This document shows, one piece after another, positions 28,466-35,563 of a DNA stretch of 64,000 nt. Origin of the DNA: Nitrospirota bacterium. Lineage in GTDB: Bacteria; Nitrospirota; UBA9217. Within the stretch, counting starts at the first letter, position 1. Every line of letters starts with the position of its first letter. The position numbers and the translations under genes were made by a program. The notes below the pieces were generated by a model. It did not search any database, was not told the origin of the DNA, and was given only the letters and a program-made list of their open reading frames with translations. Location of the stretch: assembly GCA_023229435.1 (NCBI GenBank), contig JALNZF010000012.1, positions 30,549-94,548 on the forward strand, read 5' to 3'.

Positions 28466-30094
28466 ATGATAATGAATACCTCGGTTAATGTACGTATCTC
28501 ACAGAAGCGTACGCTGTTATCTGTTCTGGTAATCCTATTGGTCGCCGGTGGTATCTATGCCAACAGCCTTTCCAATGGCTTCGTCCTGGACGATGAACTA
28601 ATTATCGCGGGTAATCCCGCAACCCGCCATTTGAGCGGCATCGGCGATGTGCTCTTTTCTCCCGATGTCATTAAACCCTATTACCGTCCCCTGAACCGCG
28701 CAAGCTACCTGATCGACTACCAGTTGTTCGGCCTCAATCCCGCCTGGTTTCACGCAATCAACATCATCATCCACGCGCTGAGTGCGGTCCTGCTGTATCT
28801 GGTCGCCTCCCGTCTGCTGGCTGACAACTACGCCGCTCTGTTCGCGGCGCTGCTGTTCGCGGTGCATCCCGCCAACAGCGAAGCGATCAATTTCATTTCA
28901 GCACGGAACACGCTCCTGGCGGGATGCTTCAGCCTTGCGTCGCTGCTCGCCTTCATGAAGGCCCGCGAGAAGGGCGTACGCCTGCCTTTCCTTTCGGCGT
29001 TTCTGTTCTTTCTCGGACTTCTCAGCAAGGAGACCGCGTTCATGCTGCTTGTAGTAATCGCCGTTTACACGTTCTCCCCGTCTCCCTGGTTTGTCGGGAA
29101 AAAGCTGCGGGACCGGTTGATCTCTCTGGTCCCGTATCTGGCCGCGGTGGTTGTTTATTTCGCGATGCGTTTCTATTCTCTGCAGGGCATGTTCGGGACC
29201 GACATCACCGGCGGAAATCTCTTCAGCCGTCTCGCGATGAATTATCACATCATTCCCCAATATATCGGACTGCTGTTGTTCCCGATTGACCTGACAATTT
29301 TTCATACAGCGTTAAAGGGAGGTTTCGCGACGCATCTCGCAATATGGATAGCGCTTTTCATTGCGGTCTGGCTCTGGCTGGTGGCGCGCCGGCGCAATCA
29401 AGCAGCCCTGTTCGGCCTGGTTTGGTGCGTGGTCAATTATGCGCCGATATCCAATATTGTTCCGATCCCGAGCGAGGCATTTACCGAGCGATTTCTGTAC
29501 ATGCCTGCGATCGGGTTCTTCATTATTGCGGGCGCGTGCTTTGAACGTCTTCAGGCTGAAGGCAGTCTTAAAAAGGCTGTAAAGCCCGTTGCGGTCCTTC
29601 TGTTGCTGCTGTGCGCCGCAATGGCCTTCCAGCGGAACCGTGACTGGATGAATGATTACACCCTGTTTGCGAGCGGAGTAAAGAACGACCCCGCCTCAGC
29701 TGAGGCCCGCTTCAATCTCGGCACTGCCCTTTTGCAGGATAAAAACGATAGCGAGGCGGCACGCCGGGAATGGGAAGCAGCGCTGAGCCTGGACCCCCGC
29801 CACGCGGATGCGCTTATGCAGATGGGGACCTATGCGGCAATGACGGGTGACCTGCGGAAGGCCGAGCAGTTTTACCTGTCAGCATTAGCCGCGCCTCCCG
29901 GCAGGAGCGACCCGGACAAGTGCATGGCGCATTTCAATCTGGGAAAAATTTATGAAAAGCAGCGGCGGCCCCAAGAGGCCCTGCAGCAATATGAATTGTT
30001 CCTCAACTATGTCAGCCTGCGCTATAATGAATATACGCCTGTTGCTGCACAAAGGGCGGCACATTTGCGTATTGGAGTTACTAAGAATAAGTAA
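28466..30094 (+). CDS. TMTC-like GT-C membrane protein with TPRs (array gene 10)
   Basis: 542 residues; ATG at 28466 follows AGGGGAC, and a second ATG at 28472 is possible. This is a more distant subfamily: GFVLDDELIIAGNPATRH carries the acidic pair, YYRPLNRASYLIDYQLFGLNP replaces the WHPLTW motif, and HPANSEAINFISARNTLLAG replaces the HVESVAWVAERKD motif. About three TPRs lie at 405-520 (AEARFNLGTALLQDKNDSEA). It is the last gene of the rightward membrane-protein array; the next gene has its own sigma-54-type promoter. Confidence 0.8.
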   Translation: MIMNTSVNVRISQKRTLLSVLVILLVAGGIYANSLSNGFVLDDELIIAGNPATRHLSGIGDVLFSPDVIKPYYRPLNRASYLIDYQLFGLNPAWFHAINIIIHALSAVLLYLVASRLLADNYAALFAALLFAVHPANSEAINFISARNTLLAGCFSLASLLAFMKAREKGVRLPFLSAFLFFLGLLSKETAFMLLVVIAVYTFSPSPWFVGKKLRDRLISLVPYLAAVVVYFAMRFYSLQGMFGTDITGGNLFSRLAMNYHIIPQYIGLLLFPIDLTIFHTALKGGFATHLAIWIALFIAVWLWLVARRRNQAALFGLVWCVVNYAPISNIVPIPSEAFTERFLYMPAIGFFIIAGACFERLQAEGSLKKAVKPVAVLLLLLCAAMAFQRNRDWMNDYTLFASGVKNDPASAEARFNLGTALLQDKNDSEAARREWEAALSLDPRHADALMQMGTYAAMTGDLRKAEQFYLSALAAPPGRSDPDKCMAHFNLGKIYEKQRRPQEALQQYELFLNYVSLRYNEYTPVAAQRAAHLRIGVTKNK

Positions 30095-30211
30095 CCTAAG
30101 CAAATACCACGGAGAAGGCCACGGAATGTCACGGATGCGTTTTTGACTTTATTCAGAGGTTTGATGTGTCCGTGTCATTACTGCTTTCGGGTCTGCTTGA
30201 GTAACCGGATG

Positions 30212-30225
30212 TGGTGAAATCCCCA
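30212..30225 (+). promoter_or_regulatory. Candidate sigma-54 activator site upstream of NHL gene
   Basis: TGGTGAAATCCCCA matches 12 of 14 bases of the palindromic site at 31656-31669. Its centre lies 102.5 bases before the -24 element at 30321; the other copy is 101.5 bases before its own. This is a normal distance for an enhancer-binding protein. The rest of the gap 30095-30384 holds only AT-rich DNA and dispersed-repeat-like CACGGA sequence. Confidence 0.45.
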
Positions 30226-30320
30226 GACTGTTATGGCCTTATGACGAAATAATATTAAATGAGCAATGGCTTAAAGTAGCAATTTGTTGTTAAACAAGCC
30301 TTTTATTAAAATAATATTCG

Positions 30321-30336
30321 TAGCATGGCGGTTGCA
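30321..30336 (+). promoter_or_regulatory. Sigma-54-like promoter of NHL gene
   Basis: TAGCAT-GGCGG-TTGCA has the -24/-12 layout (N5 spacer, TTGCA at -12) and matches 14 of 16 bases of the better promoter at 31764. The -24 GG is AG here, so it may be weak. The start codon is 49 bases beyond the -12 element. Confidence 0.5.
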
Positions 30337-30384
30337 GTAACATCAAACAAGAAACAAGCGCTTGTTCAAAAAAACAAATAGATT

Positions 30385-31374
30385 ATGATCATAAAAAAGA
30401 GAGCACTCAAAACCCTGATCCTGGCATTCATCGTACTCGCGGCGATGTCAGGTGGGACCAGTATCGCCGGGGAAACTCAGGTTTCGGCTACCTACCTCTA
30501 TACCCTGTCGAACTCCATGGGCATCGTCCCCTTCTCCTGGGTAAAATTGAGTGTCGATACAGCGAACGATGAGGTCTATGTTGTTTCCTCGAAGAAAGTA
30601 AGTATCTTCAACGGGACCGGTATGGAGGTGTACGCCTTTAATGAATCGGGAGATCTCGGCCTGGTCAGCGATGTCGCCGTGCGAAGCAACGGGGATATCC
30701 TCGCTCTGAGTTCCCGGTCCGGTCGCGTGGAGCTCATTCGATGCAACTTCCGCGGAGAACCGATAGCGACGATCGAACTGAAGAACCTTCCCGCTGAATA
30801 TGCCGACTTCAGCGCCAACCGGATTGTGATCCATGGGACATCCCTCTATCTCGCCAACACAAATAATATGAAGGTGATCGTGACGGACGATGCGGGCGTT
30901 TTCCAGAAGGGATATAATTTGGCCTGGATCATCGAGAAAGAGCTGAAGGAAGAGGGCGCAGATGAGAGGGAGCTGGAAAGAGAGAAGGAGGACAGCGGCA
31001 TGACCGGTTTCAACGTGGACGCTGAAGGGAGCATGCTCTTCACCAGCTCCATCGTCGCCAGGGTCTACCGGGTATCCCTCGATGGAAAGATGCAGGCCTT
31101 CGGCAGGCGCGGGAGCTCGCCGGGGAAGTTCGGCGTACCGGGCGACGTCGTTGTTGATGCAACGGGCAAATACCTGCTCGTATCCGACATCCTCAGGTGC
31201 ACTATCCTCGTCTTTGACAAGGACTTCCGGTTCCTGACGGAGTTCGGCATTCGCGGCTACCGGCCGCACAATATTGTCGGGCCCCTGTACATGGCTGTGG
31301 ACGCCAAAAACAGGGTCCATGTGTCTCAACTCAGGAACAGAGGCGTAAATGTGTATCAGTTCTCCGAGTTATGA
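30385..31374 (+). CDS. Secreted NHL-type beta-propeller protein
   Basis: 329 residues with an N-terminal signal peptide (about 1-28, ending TSIAG). Repeats of the NHL/six-bladed-propeller type run through the mature part (VSDVAVRSNGDILALSSRSG, PGDVVVDATGKYLLVSD, LYMAVDAKNRVHVSQLRNRG). A highly charged insert (KELKEEGADERELEREKE) interrupts the middle. It sits just upstream of the OmcS-like gene; as I recall, an NHL-repeat gene also lies beside omcS/omcT in Geobacter sulfurreducens. A periplasmic or surface scaffold or assembly role for the cytochrome filament is therefore the most plausible guess. It has its own sigma-54-like promoter sharing an upstream site with the cytochrome promoter. Confidence 0.8.
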   Translation: MIIKKRALKTLILAFIVLAAMSGGTSIAGETQVSATYLYTLSNSMGIVPFSWVKLSVDTANDEVYVVSSKKVSIFNGTGMEVYAFNESGDLGLVSDVAVRSNGDILALSSRSGRVELIRCNFRGEPIATIELKNLPAEYADFSANRIVIHGTSLYLANTNNMKVIVTDDAGVFQKGYNLAWIIEKELKEEGADERELEREKEDSGMTGFNVDAEGSMLFTSSIVARVYRVSLDGKMQAFGRRGSSPGKFGVPGDVVVDATGKYLLVSDILRCTILVFDKDFRFLTEFGIRGYRPHNIVGPLYMAVDAKNRVHVSQLRNRGVNVYQFSEL

Positions 31375-31653
31375 TGTGTCTCCGGAGGAGAACAAGCGAA
31401 AGGAAGCGCGAGAAAAGGTAAGAACGACAGCGGCAGTAAGTAATGCAGGTTGCCCCCATTTGTTCCTTCCAGAGAGAGAAGTTCATCCCCTCCGTCAACC
31501 TATAAAGAGCTTTTCACCGCGGCATGTTTTATCGCAACTTCTTTAAAGTCCGATCCCAAGAAAAAGAGCAATTAAACCCCGGCTTGTTTTTCCTCCGTGA
31601 TTTTTGCGCCTTCTGCAGCATGCTCCCGTTATTACTGATTGCATAAACAGTTA

Positions 31654-31671
31654 CATGGTGGAATCACCATG
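31654..31671 (+). promoter_or_regulatory. Palindromic candidate activator site upstream of OmcS-like gene
   Basis: CATGGTG-GAAT-CACCATG is a perfect 7-bp inverted repeat with a 4-base centre, centred 101.5 bases before the -24 element at 31764. A degenerate copy lies at the same distance before the NHL gene promoter, so both may answer to one enhancer-binding protein. Confidence 0.5.
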
Positions 31672-31763
31672 CTGAATCGGTCTTATCGCTAAGCATAGAT
31701 TCTATAACTACGTTTTTAAGTGCCAACATATTGTTAAATAATTGTTTTTTGAAAGCAATTAAG

Positions 31764-31779
31764 TGGCATGCCGGTTGCA
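31764..31779 (+). promoter_or_regulatory. Sigma-54 promoter of OmcS-like cytochrome gene
   Basis: TGGCAT-GCCGG-TTGCA fits the -24/-12 consensus (TGGCAY-N5-TTGCW) fully. Transcription would start near 31791, giving a leader of about 310 bases that carries a possible small ORF and a GEMM-I aptamer. The 5' part of the gap, 31375-31650, shows nothing definite. Confidence 0.8.
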
Positions 31780-31877
31780 ATACATAAGAGCAAATACAGA
31801 AAAGTCACTTGTGCATCAAGAACCCGGTTATCAAAGAAAATAGGATTTAAATAAAAAGAAAAGGAGGTGTCGTAACA

Positions 31878-31982
31878 ATCCAAGTAGTAGAAACAGCTGT
31901 AGCGAAGTCAGATGAGAACAAAATGCAACAAGAAGTGGAAAACAGGTTGTTTGGTACAGCTGATAAAGTAATCAGCACATGA
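31878..31982 (+). CDS. Possible 34-residue leader peptide with AUC start
   Basis: A near-ideal Shine-Dalgarno (AAGGAGGTG, 31861-31869) is followed 8 bases later by ATC and an open frame ending in TGA at 31980-31982. The reading QVVETAVAKSDENKMQQEVE... looks like a real protein in composition. No ATG, GTG or TTG lies at the right spacing; the next in-frame ATG is 31923. AUC/AUU starts are rare but known (infC uses AUU). The ORF ends 4 bases before the riboswitch aptamer, so it might couple translation to leader folding, or it may be chance. Confidence 0.35.
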   Translation: MQVVETAVAKSDENKMQQEVENRLFGTADKVIST

Positions 31983-31986
31983 AGTC

Positions 31987-32065
31987 CTCCGAAAAAGGTA
32001 AACCCATCGTAAGGTGGGGACACAAAGACACGGGTCCTGATAAGCAGGATGGCCGGTTTGCCGGA
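31987..32065 (+). promoter_or_regulatory. GEMM-I (cyclic dinucleotide) riboswitch
   Basis: All conserved parts of the GEMM-I aptamer are present in order. P1 is TCCG (31988-31991) with CGGA (32062-32065), extended by GGTAAACC (31997) with GGTTTGCC. P2 is CCCATC with the GNRA loop GTAA and GGTGGG. Next comes the core GGGACACAAAGACACGGG. P3 is TCCTG-ATAAG-CAGGA, followed by ATGGCCGGTTTGCC. GEMM-I binds c-di-GMP, and a Geobacter subclass binds cyclic AMP-GMP and controls cytochrome genes. The base before GGTAAACC is A, which I recall as the cAMP-GMP-type identity at position 20. An A/T-rich 8-bp inverted repeat (32068-32086) and the ribosome site GGAGG (32087-32091) follow at once, so control of translation or of termination is possible. 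Confidence 0.88.
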
Positions 32066-32100
32066 AGAAAAAATTAAAAATTTTTTGGAGGAATACACTA

Positions 32101-33405
32101 ATGAAGATCAAATTTAGTATTATCATGGTCGCAGCAATCGCGATCATATGCGGACTCAGCGGAACAAGCTTCGCGTTCCATAGCGGCGGCGTCGCAGAGT
32201 GCGAAGGCTGCCATTCGATGCACAACAGCTTCGAGGGTACGACCAACGTCACCGGCCGCACCTTTGCACAGGGCACGGGCCCCTATCTCTTGAAGGCCAA
32301 TGACCAGGGCGGCACCTGCCTCAACTGCCACAACGCGGCTGATACAGTAGCCACCAGCTACCACATCTCCACGAACGGCATCACCGCCTATGACAGCACC
32401 GTACCGGTCGAAATGACCCCGGGCGGCGACTTCGCCTGGCTCAAGAAGACCATGAGCTTCATTGTTCGCGGCAACACCAATACCCAGGTCGGCGATCACA
32501 AGGGCCACAGCATCGTAGCCGCTGACTATGGCTATGCTGCAGACCCCGACCTTACCGTAGCGCCGGGCGGCACTTATCCGGCCGGCAACCTGGCCTGCTC
32601 CTCCTGCCATGATCCTCATGGCCGCTATCGCCGCGACGCAACGGGCGCCTATGCCACCACGGGTCTCCCGATCTTCAACAGCGGCTCCTACACCAGCAGC
32701 AAAGACCCGATCGCGGGCGTTGCCGCAGTCGGCGCATACCGTATCCTCGGCGGCAATGGCTATCTGCCGAAGTCCCTTGCCCTCTCCGGGACACCGGCCT
32801 TCACGGTCGATCCGATGGATGTCGTTGTTGCCTCGACCTACAACCGTTCAGAAGCAACCAGCCAGACCGGTATCGCCTATGGTAAGAACGTAGCTGAGTG
32901 GTGCGCAAACTGCCACACCGGCATGCTCCAGGGCACCTATACCTCCGGCATGGCAGGCCTTCGTCACCCGGCCGGCAACGGCGCCAAGCTGACCGCGGAC
33001 ATCGTGGCCAACTACAACGCCTATGTCTCCTCGGGCATCATGACCAACACAGGGAATGCGTTCAGCACCCTGGCGCCGTTTGCAACAGACACCAATGATC
33101 GTACAGTCCTCAAGTCAGCGGCTACAAACACCACGACCAGAGTTGCAACCACGGGCGACAACGTAACCTGCCTCTCCTGTCACCGCGCACATGCGACGGC
33201 CTTCGAGAGCATGCTCCGTTTCGCCTACAGCAACGAGTTCATGACCGCAGCAGACTCCACCAACGCCGCGATCTACGACTCAGTCAACGGCAAGGGCACT
33301 GGCTACAGCGTAGCGCAGCAGACAAATGCATACTATGGCCGTCCGGCCACAGCATTCGGGCCGAACGCCCGCGTGTTCTGCAACAAGTGCCACGCGAAAG
33401 ACTAA
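32101..33405 (+). CDS. omcS: OmcS-like hexahaem nanowire cytochrome 1
   Basis: 434 residues. The signal peptide ends SFA, giving a mature protein that begins FHSGGVAECEGCHSMHNS, almost the N-terminus of Geobacter OmcS. Six CXXCH motifs occur in OmcS order: CEGCH, CLNCH, CSSCH, CANCH, CLSCH and C-terminal CNKCH followed by AKD. OmcS stretches recalled from the family are kept: MTPGGDFAWLKK, APGGTYPAGN, SCHDPHGRYRR, YRILGGNGY, EWCANCH. OmcS polymerises into micrometre-long haem filaments that carry electrons outside the cell. Axial histidines come from the motifs and from conserved HxMHN, H in YHIST and GHSIVA. The mature chain is rich in Thr/Ser. Transcription is by sigma-54 with a GEMM riboswitch leader; a strong terminator follows, so this is probably a one-gene, high-level unit. 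Confidence 0.93.
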   Translation: MKIKFSIIMVAAIAIICGLSGTSFAFHSGGVAECEGCHSMHNSFEGTTNVTGRTFAQGTGPYLLKANDQGGTCLNCHNAADTVATSYHISTNGITAYDSTVPVEMTPGGDFAWLKKTMSFIVRGNTNTQVGDHKGHSIVAADYGYAADPDLTVAPGGTYPAGNLACSSCHDPHGRYRRDATGAYATTGLPIFNSGSYTSSKDPIAGVAAVGAYRILGGNGYLPKSLALSGTPAFTVDPMDVVVASTYNRSEATSQTGIAYGKNVAEWCANCHTGMLQGTYTSGMAGLRHPAGNGAKLTADIVANYNAYVSSGIMTNTGNAFSTLAPFATDTNDRTVLKSAATNTTTRVATTGDNVTCLSCHRAHATAFESMLRFAYSNEFMTAADSTNAAIYDSVNGKGTGYSVAQQTNAYYGRPATAFGPNARVFCNKCHAKD

Positions 33406-33440
33406 TACGCAGTTAGTTTCAACATGATGGTGTGTTCTCA

Positions 33441-33470
33441 AAGAAGGGCTGGAGAAATCCAGCCCTTCTT
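33441..33470 (+). terminator. Intrinsic terminator after OmcS-like gene 1
   Basis: AAGAAGGGCTGG (33441-33452), loop AGAAAT, and CCAGCCCTTCTT (33459-33470) form a perfect 12-bp stem followed by CTTCT. It ends the OmcS-like unit 36 bases after the stop codon. The rest of the gap to 33816 shows no convincing gene; a weak 84-codon minus-strand frame there is unlike anything I know. Confidence 0.85.
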
Positions 33471-33816
33471 CTTCTAAAAATTATCATATTCAGTACTGAG
33501 ATGGTTGTCAGGAGGAGGGAAGAGTCGTAATTAACCTTTATTAGCTGTTCCGAGGCATAAGCAGGAGTCCAGACCCTCTCTTGTCTCTTGAGGCTTCCGG
33601 ATTTTTAGCTGAAACCCACCCCGCACTGAGACAAACCGCATTGAGCGTTGAGAACGATAGGAGTGATCGATGGATAATGTCATGGAAGCTGTTCCCCGGA
33701 TAAGTACCAAACCGATGAGGACACCTGCTGTTCGATCGATCACCACTATGGATATGGTTTTCACGTTATCAGCCCGATTGATCACGATCCCTGTTTAGCA
33801 GCGATAGAGTAAAATA

Positions 33817-33846
33817 TTGTAATTTAGGGTATGTTTGTGATAATAT
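33817..33846 (+). promoter_or_regulatory. Sigma-70-type promoter of OmcS-like gene 2
   Basis: TTGTAA (33817-33822), 18 bases, TAATAT (33841-33846), 79 bases before the ATG at 33926. No sigma-54 pattern and no GEMM aptamer is visible here, so the two tandem OmcS-like genes seem to be controlled differently. Confidence 0.5.
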
Positions 33847-33925
33847 ATTCACCTATCGTTAAGTTATGAGAGATTGCTGACGGGATATCCAACCAGCTGC
33901 ATATCAGTGTCTTTGAAATTATTAT

Positions 33926-35221
33926 ATGAAAATTCTCAAGATTATCTTGGCGAGTTTGCTGCCTATGGCCTTTGTTATCGCAATGGAAGGCGGCTCAGCC
34001 GCTTTTCACGCGGGAGGCGTCGGTCCGTGCGAAGGTTGTCACAGTATGCATAACTCCGTCGACGGCATGCAGATCAATCCGCTTGCGCCCGCCTATCTCC
34101 TGAGACAGCAGGACCCCAGCTCCACCTGCCTGTCCTGCCACGAGCACGCGGGAGATCCCGGCCCCACGACGTACCATGTCAGCACGCCGGTCAATGAACT
34201 CCTGCCGGGCATACCCCCGAAGCAGCTCACTCCGGCTGGAGATTTCGGATGGCTTAATAAGACATTCTCGTGGGTTTCAAACCCAACTTCAGCCACGGCC
34301 TATAGCTATGGAGAGCGGCACGGGCACAATATCGTGGCAGCTGATTATATGTACGATGCCGACAGCACAAATACCACTGCCCCGGGCGGCACCTATCCCG
34401 CGAATAGCCTTGGCTGCATCAGCTGCCATGATCCCCATGGAAAATACCGGCGGAATCTGGACGGCTCAATAACGACGACAGGGCGTCCTATCGCCGATTC
34501 AGGCTCCTTCGCTTCCAGCCGCGATCCCGACAGCGGCATGTCAGTCGGTGTTTACCGGATGCTGGGCGGACAGAACTATCGGCCCAAGTCACTGATCGGC
34601 GGTCTGGCCTTTGTGAACGACCCGCCCGCCGCCGTGGCGCCGGACCAGCCCAACCGGTCGGAGGCAGCAACGCAGACCCGCGTTGCTTATGGGGCCGGGA
34701 TGTCGGAGTGGTGCATAAACTGCCACCCCAACATGCAAGGCGGAGGAATGACGGGCCACCACATCGCGGGCTCCACGGCAAAGCTCGGCGCCGTGAAGGC
34801 GGACAACTACGCCAAATATGTCAAGACCGGCGATCTCTCGGGATCGTGGGCAACTTCCTATCTTTCGCTCGTTCCCTTCGAAGAGGGAACAACGGACTAT
34901 TCAACCCTCAAGGCCCATGCAAAGACCGATGATTCGGTGCTCGTCGGTCCCAACGGAACGACCTCCCAGGTGATGTGTCTTACCTGCCACCGGGCGCACG
35001 CATCAGGGTGGGACCACATGACGAAGTGGAACACCGGGACCGACTACATCGTTTATAACGGATATTATTCTCAGGAGGGACAAGCGTATCAGCCCTACGG
35101 GCAGGGACGAACGGAAGCCGAAGCAACGCGGCCGTATTATGACAAACCCGCGGGAAAATTCGCCCTGAACCAGGACGCCCTCTGCAATAAATGCCATAAC
35201 GGAAACTACAGGGGCATGTGA
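33926..35221 (+). CDS. omcS: OmcS-like hexahaem nanowire cytochrome 2
   Basis: 431 residues. The signal peptide ends around GGSAA and the mature start is FHAGGVGPCEGCHSMHNS. Six CXXCH motifs: CEGCH, CLSCH, CISCH, CINCH, CLTCH, CNKCH. Family stretches include CHEHAGDPGPTTYHVST, LTPAGDFGWLNKTFSW, ERHGHNIVAADYMYDADS, SCHDPHGKYRRNLDGS, PFEEGTTDYSTLKAHAK and CHRAHASGWDHM; by eye it is at least as close to Geobacter OmcS as gene 1. It could be a second filament subunit used under other conditions, as omcS and omcT stand in tandem in Geobacter. It ends NCHNGNYRGM-like rather than AKD. It stands alone between a promoter at 33817 and the propeller lipoprotein operon at 35564. Confidence 0.92.
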   Translation: MKILKIILASLLPMAFVIAMEGGSAAFHAGGVGPCEGCHSMHNSVDGMQINPLAPAYLLRQQDPSSTCLSCHEHAGDPGPTTYHVSTPVNELLPGIPPKQLTPAGDFGWLNKTFSWVSNPTSATAYSYGERHGHNIVAADYMYDADSTNTTAPGGTYPANSLGCISCHDPHGKYRRNLDGSITTTGRPIADSGSFASSRDPDSGMSVGVYRMLGGQNYRPKSLIGGLAFVNDPPAAVAPDQPNRSEAATQTRVAYGAGMSEWCINCHPNMQGGGMTGHHIAGSTAKLGAVKADNYAKYVKTGDLSGSWATSYLSLVPFEEGTTDYSTLKAHAKTDDSVLVGPNGTTSQVMCLTCHRAHASGWDHMTKWNTGTDYIVYNGYYSQEGQAYQPYGQGRTEAEATRPYYDKPAGKFALNQDALCNKCHNGNYRGM

Positions 35222-35333
35222 TCATGGTTTATTGTTTTTTCGATGTGCTCTTTAAACATGTTTCCGCGAAGACGCGGGCCAGGACGCAAGGAAAATCTTT
35301 ATAGTTAGCGCCTCTTGCACAAGTCCCCTTTCG

Positions 35334-35406
35334 TGTCACTCCGAACAAAGTGAGGAATCTTTAACTGTAATAGAAACAAAGATTTCTCCCGTTGGTCGAA
35401 ATGACA
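35334..35406. repeat. Imperfect palindromic intergenic repeat
   Basis: TGTCACTCCGAACAAAGTGA (35334 onward, to 35362) and its imperfect reverse complement at 35378-35406 (ending GTCGAAATGACA) form a long hairpin of a type scattered in many proteobacterial-like genomes. It fills the middle of the 342-base gap 35222-35563; the rest of that gap has no feature I can support. Confidence 0.6.
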
Positions 35407-35563
35407 GATTGATGTTGTTTAGACTTTTGCAAGATCCTCGTTATTCCTAAGTTTTTTTTTAAAACCTTTGCGACCTGAGCCTGTCCTCGAATGATTCCAT
35501 CGGGGACGCCTTGGCCGTTCAACGAATTTTGTTCCGGCACATTCAGATTAGGGGAAAGCAATA

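Noticed and set aside
33531..33785. 84-codon minus-strand ORF between the two OmcS-like genes
   Set aside because: No ribosome site, no family resemblance, composition like intergenic DNA.
33838..33854. GTGA-N8-TCAC as a CRP/FNR-type site before OmcS-like gene 2
   Set aside because: The spacer is 8 rather than 6 and the site overlaps the likely -10 box; one weak match is not enough.
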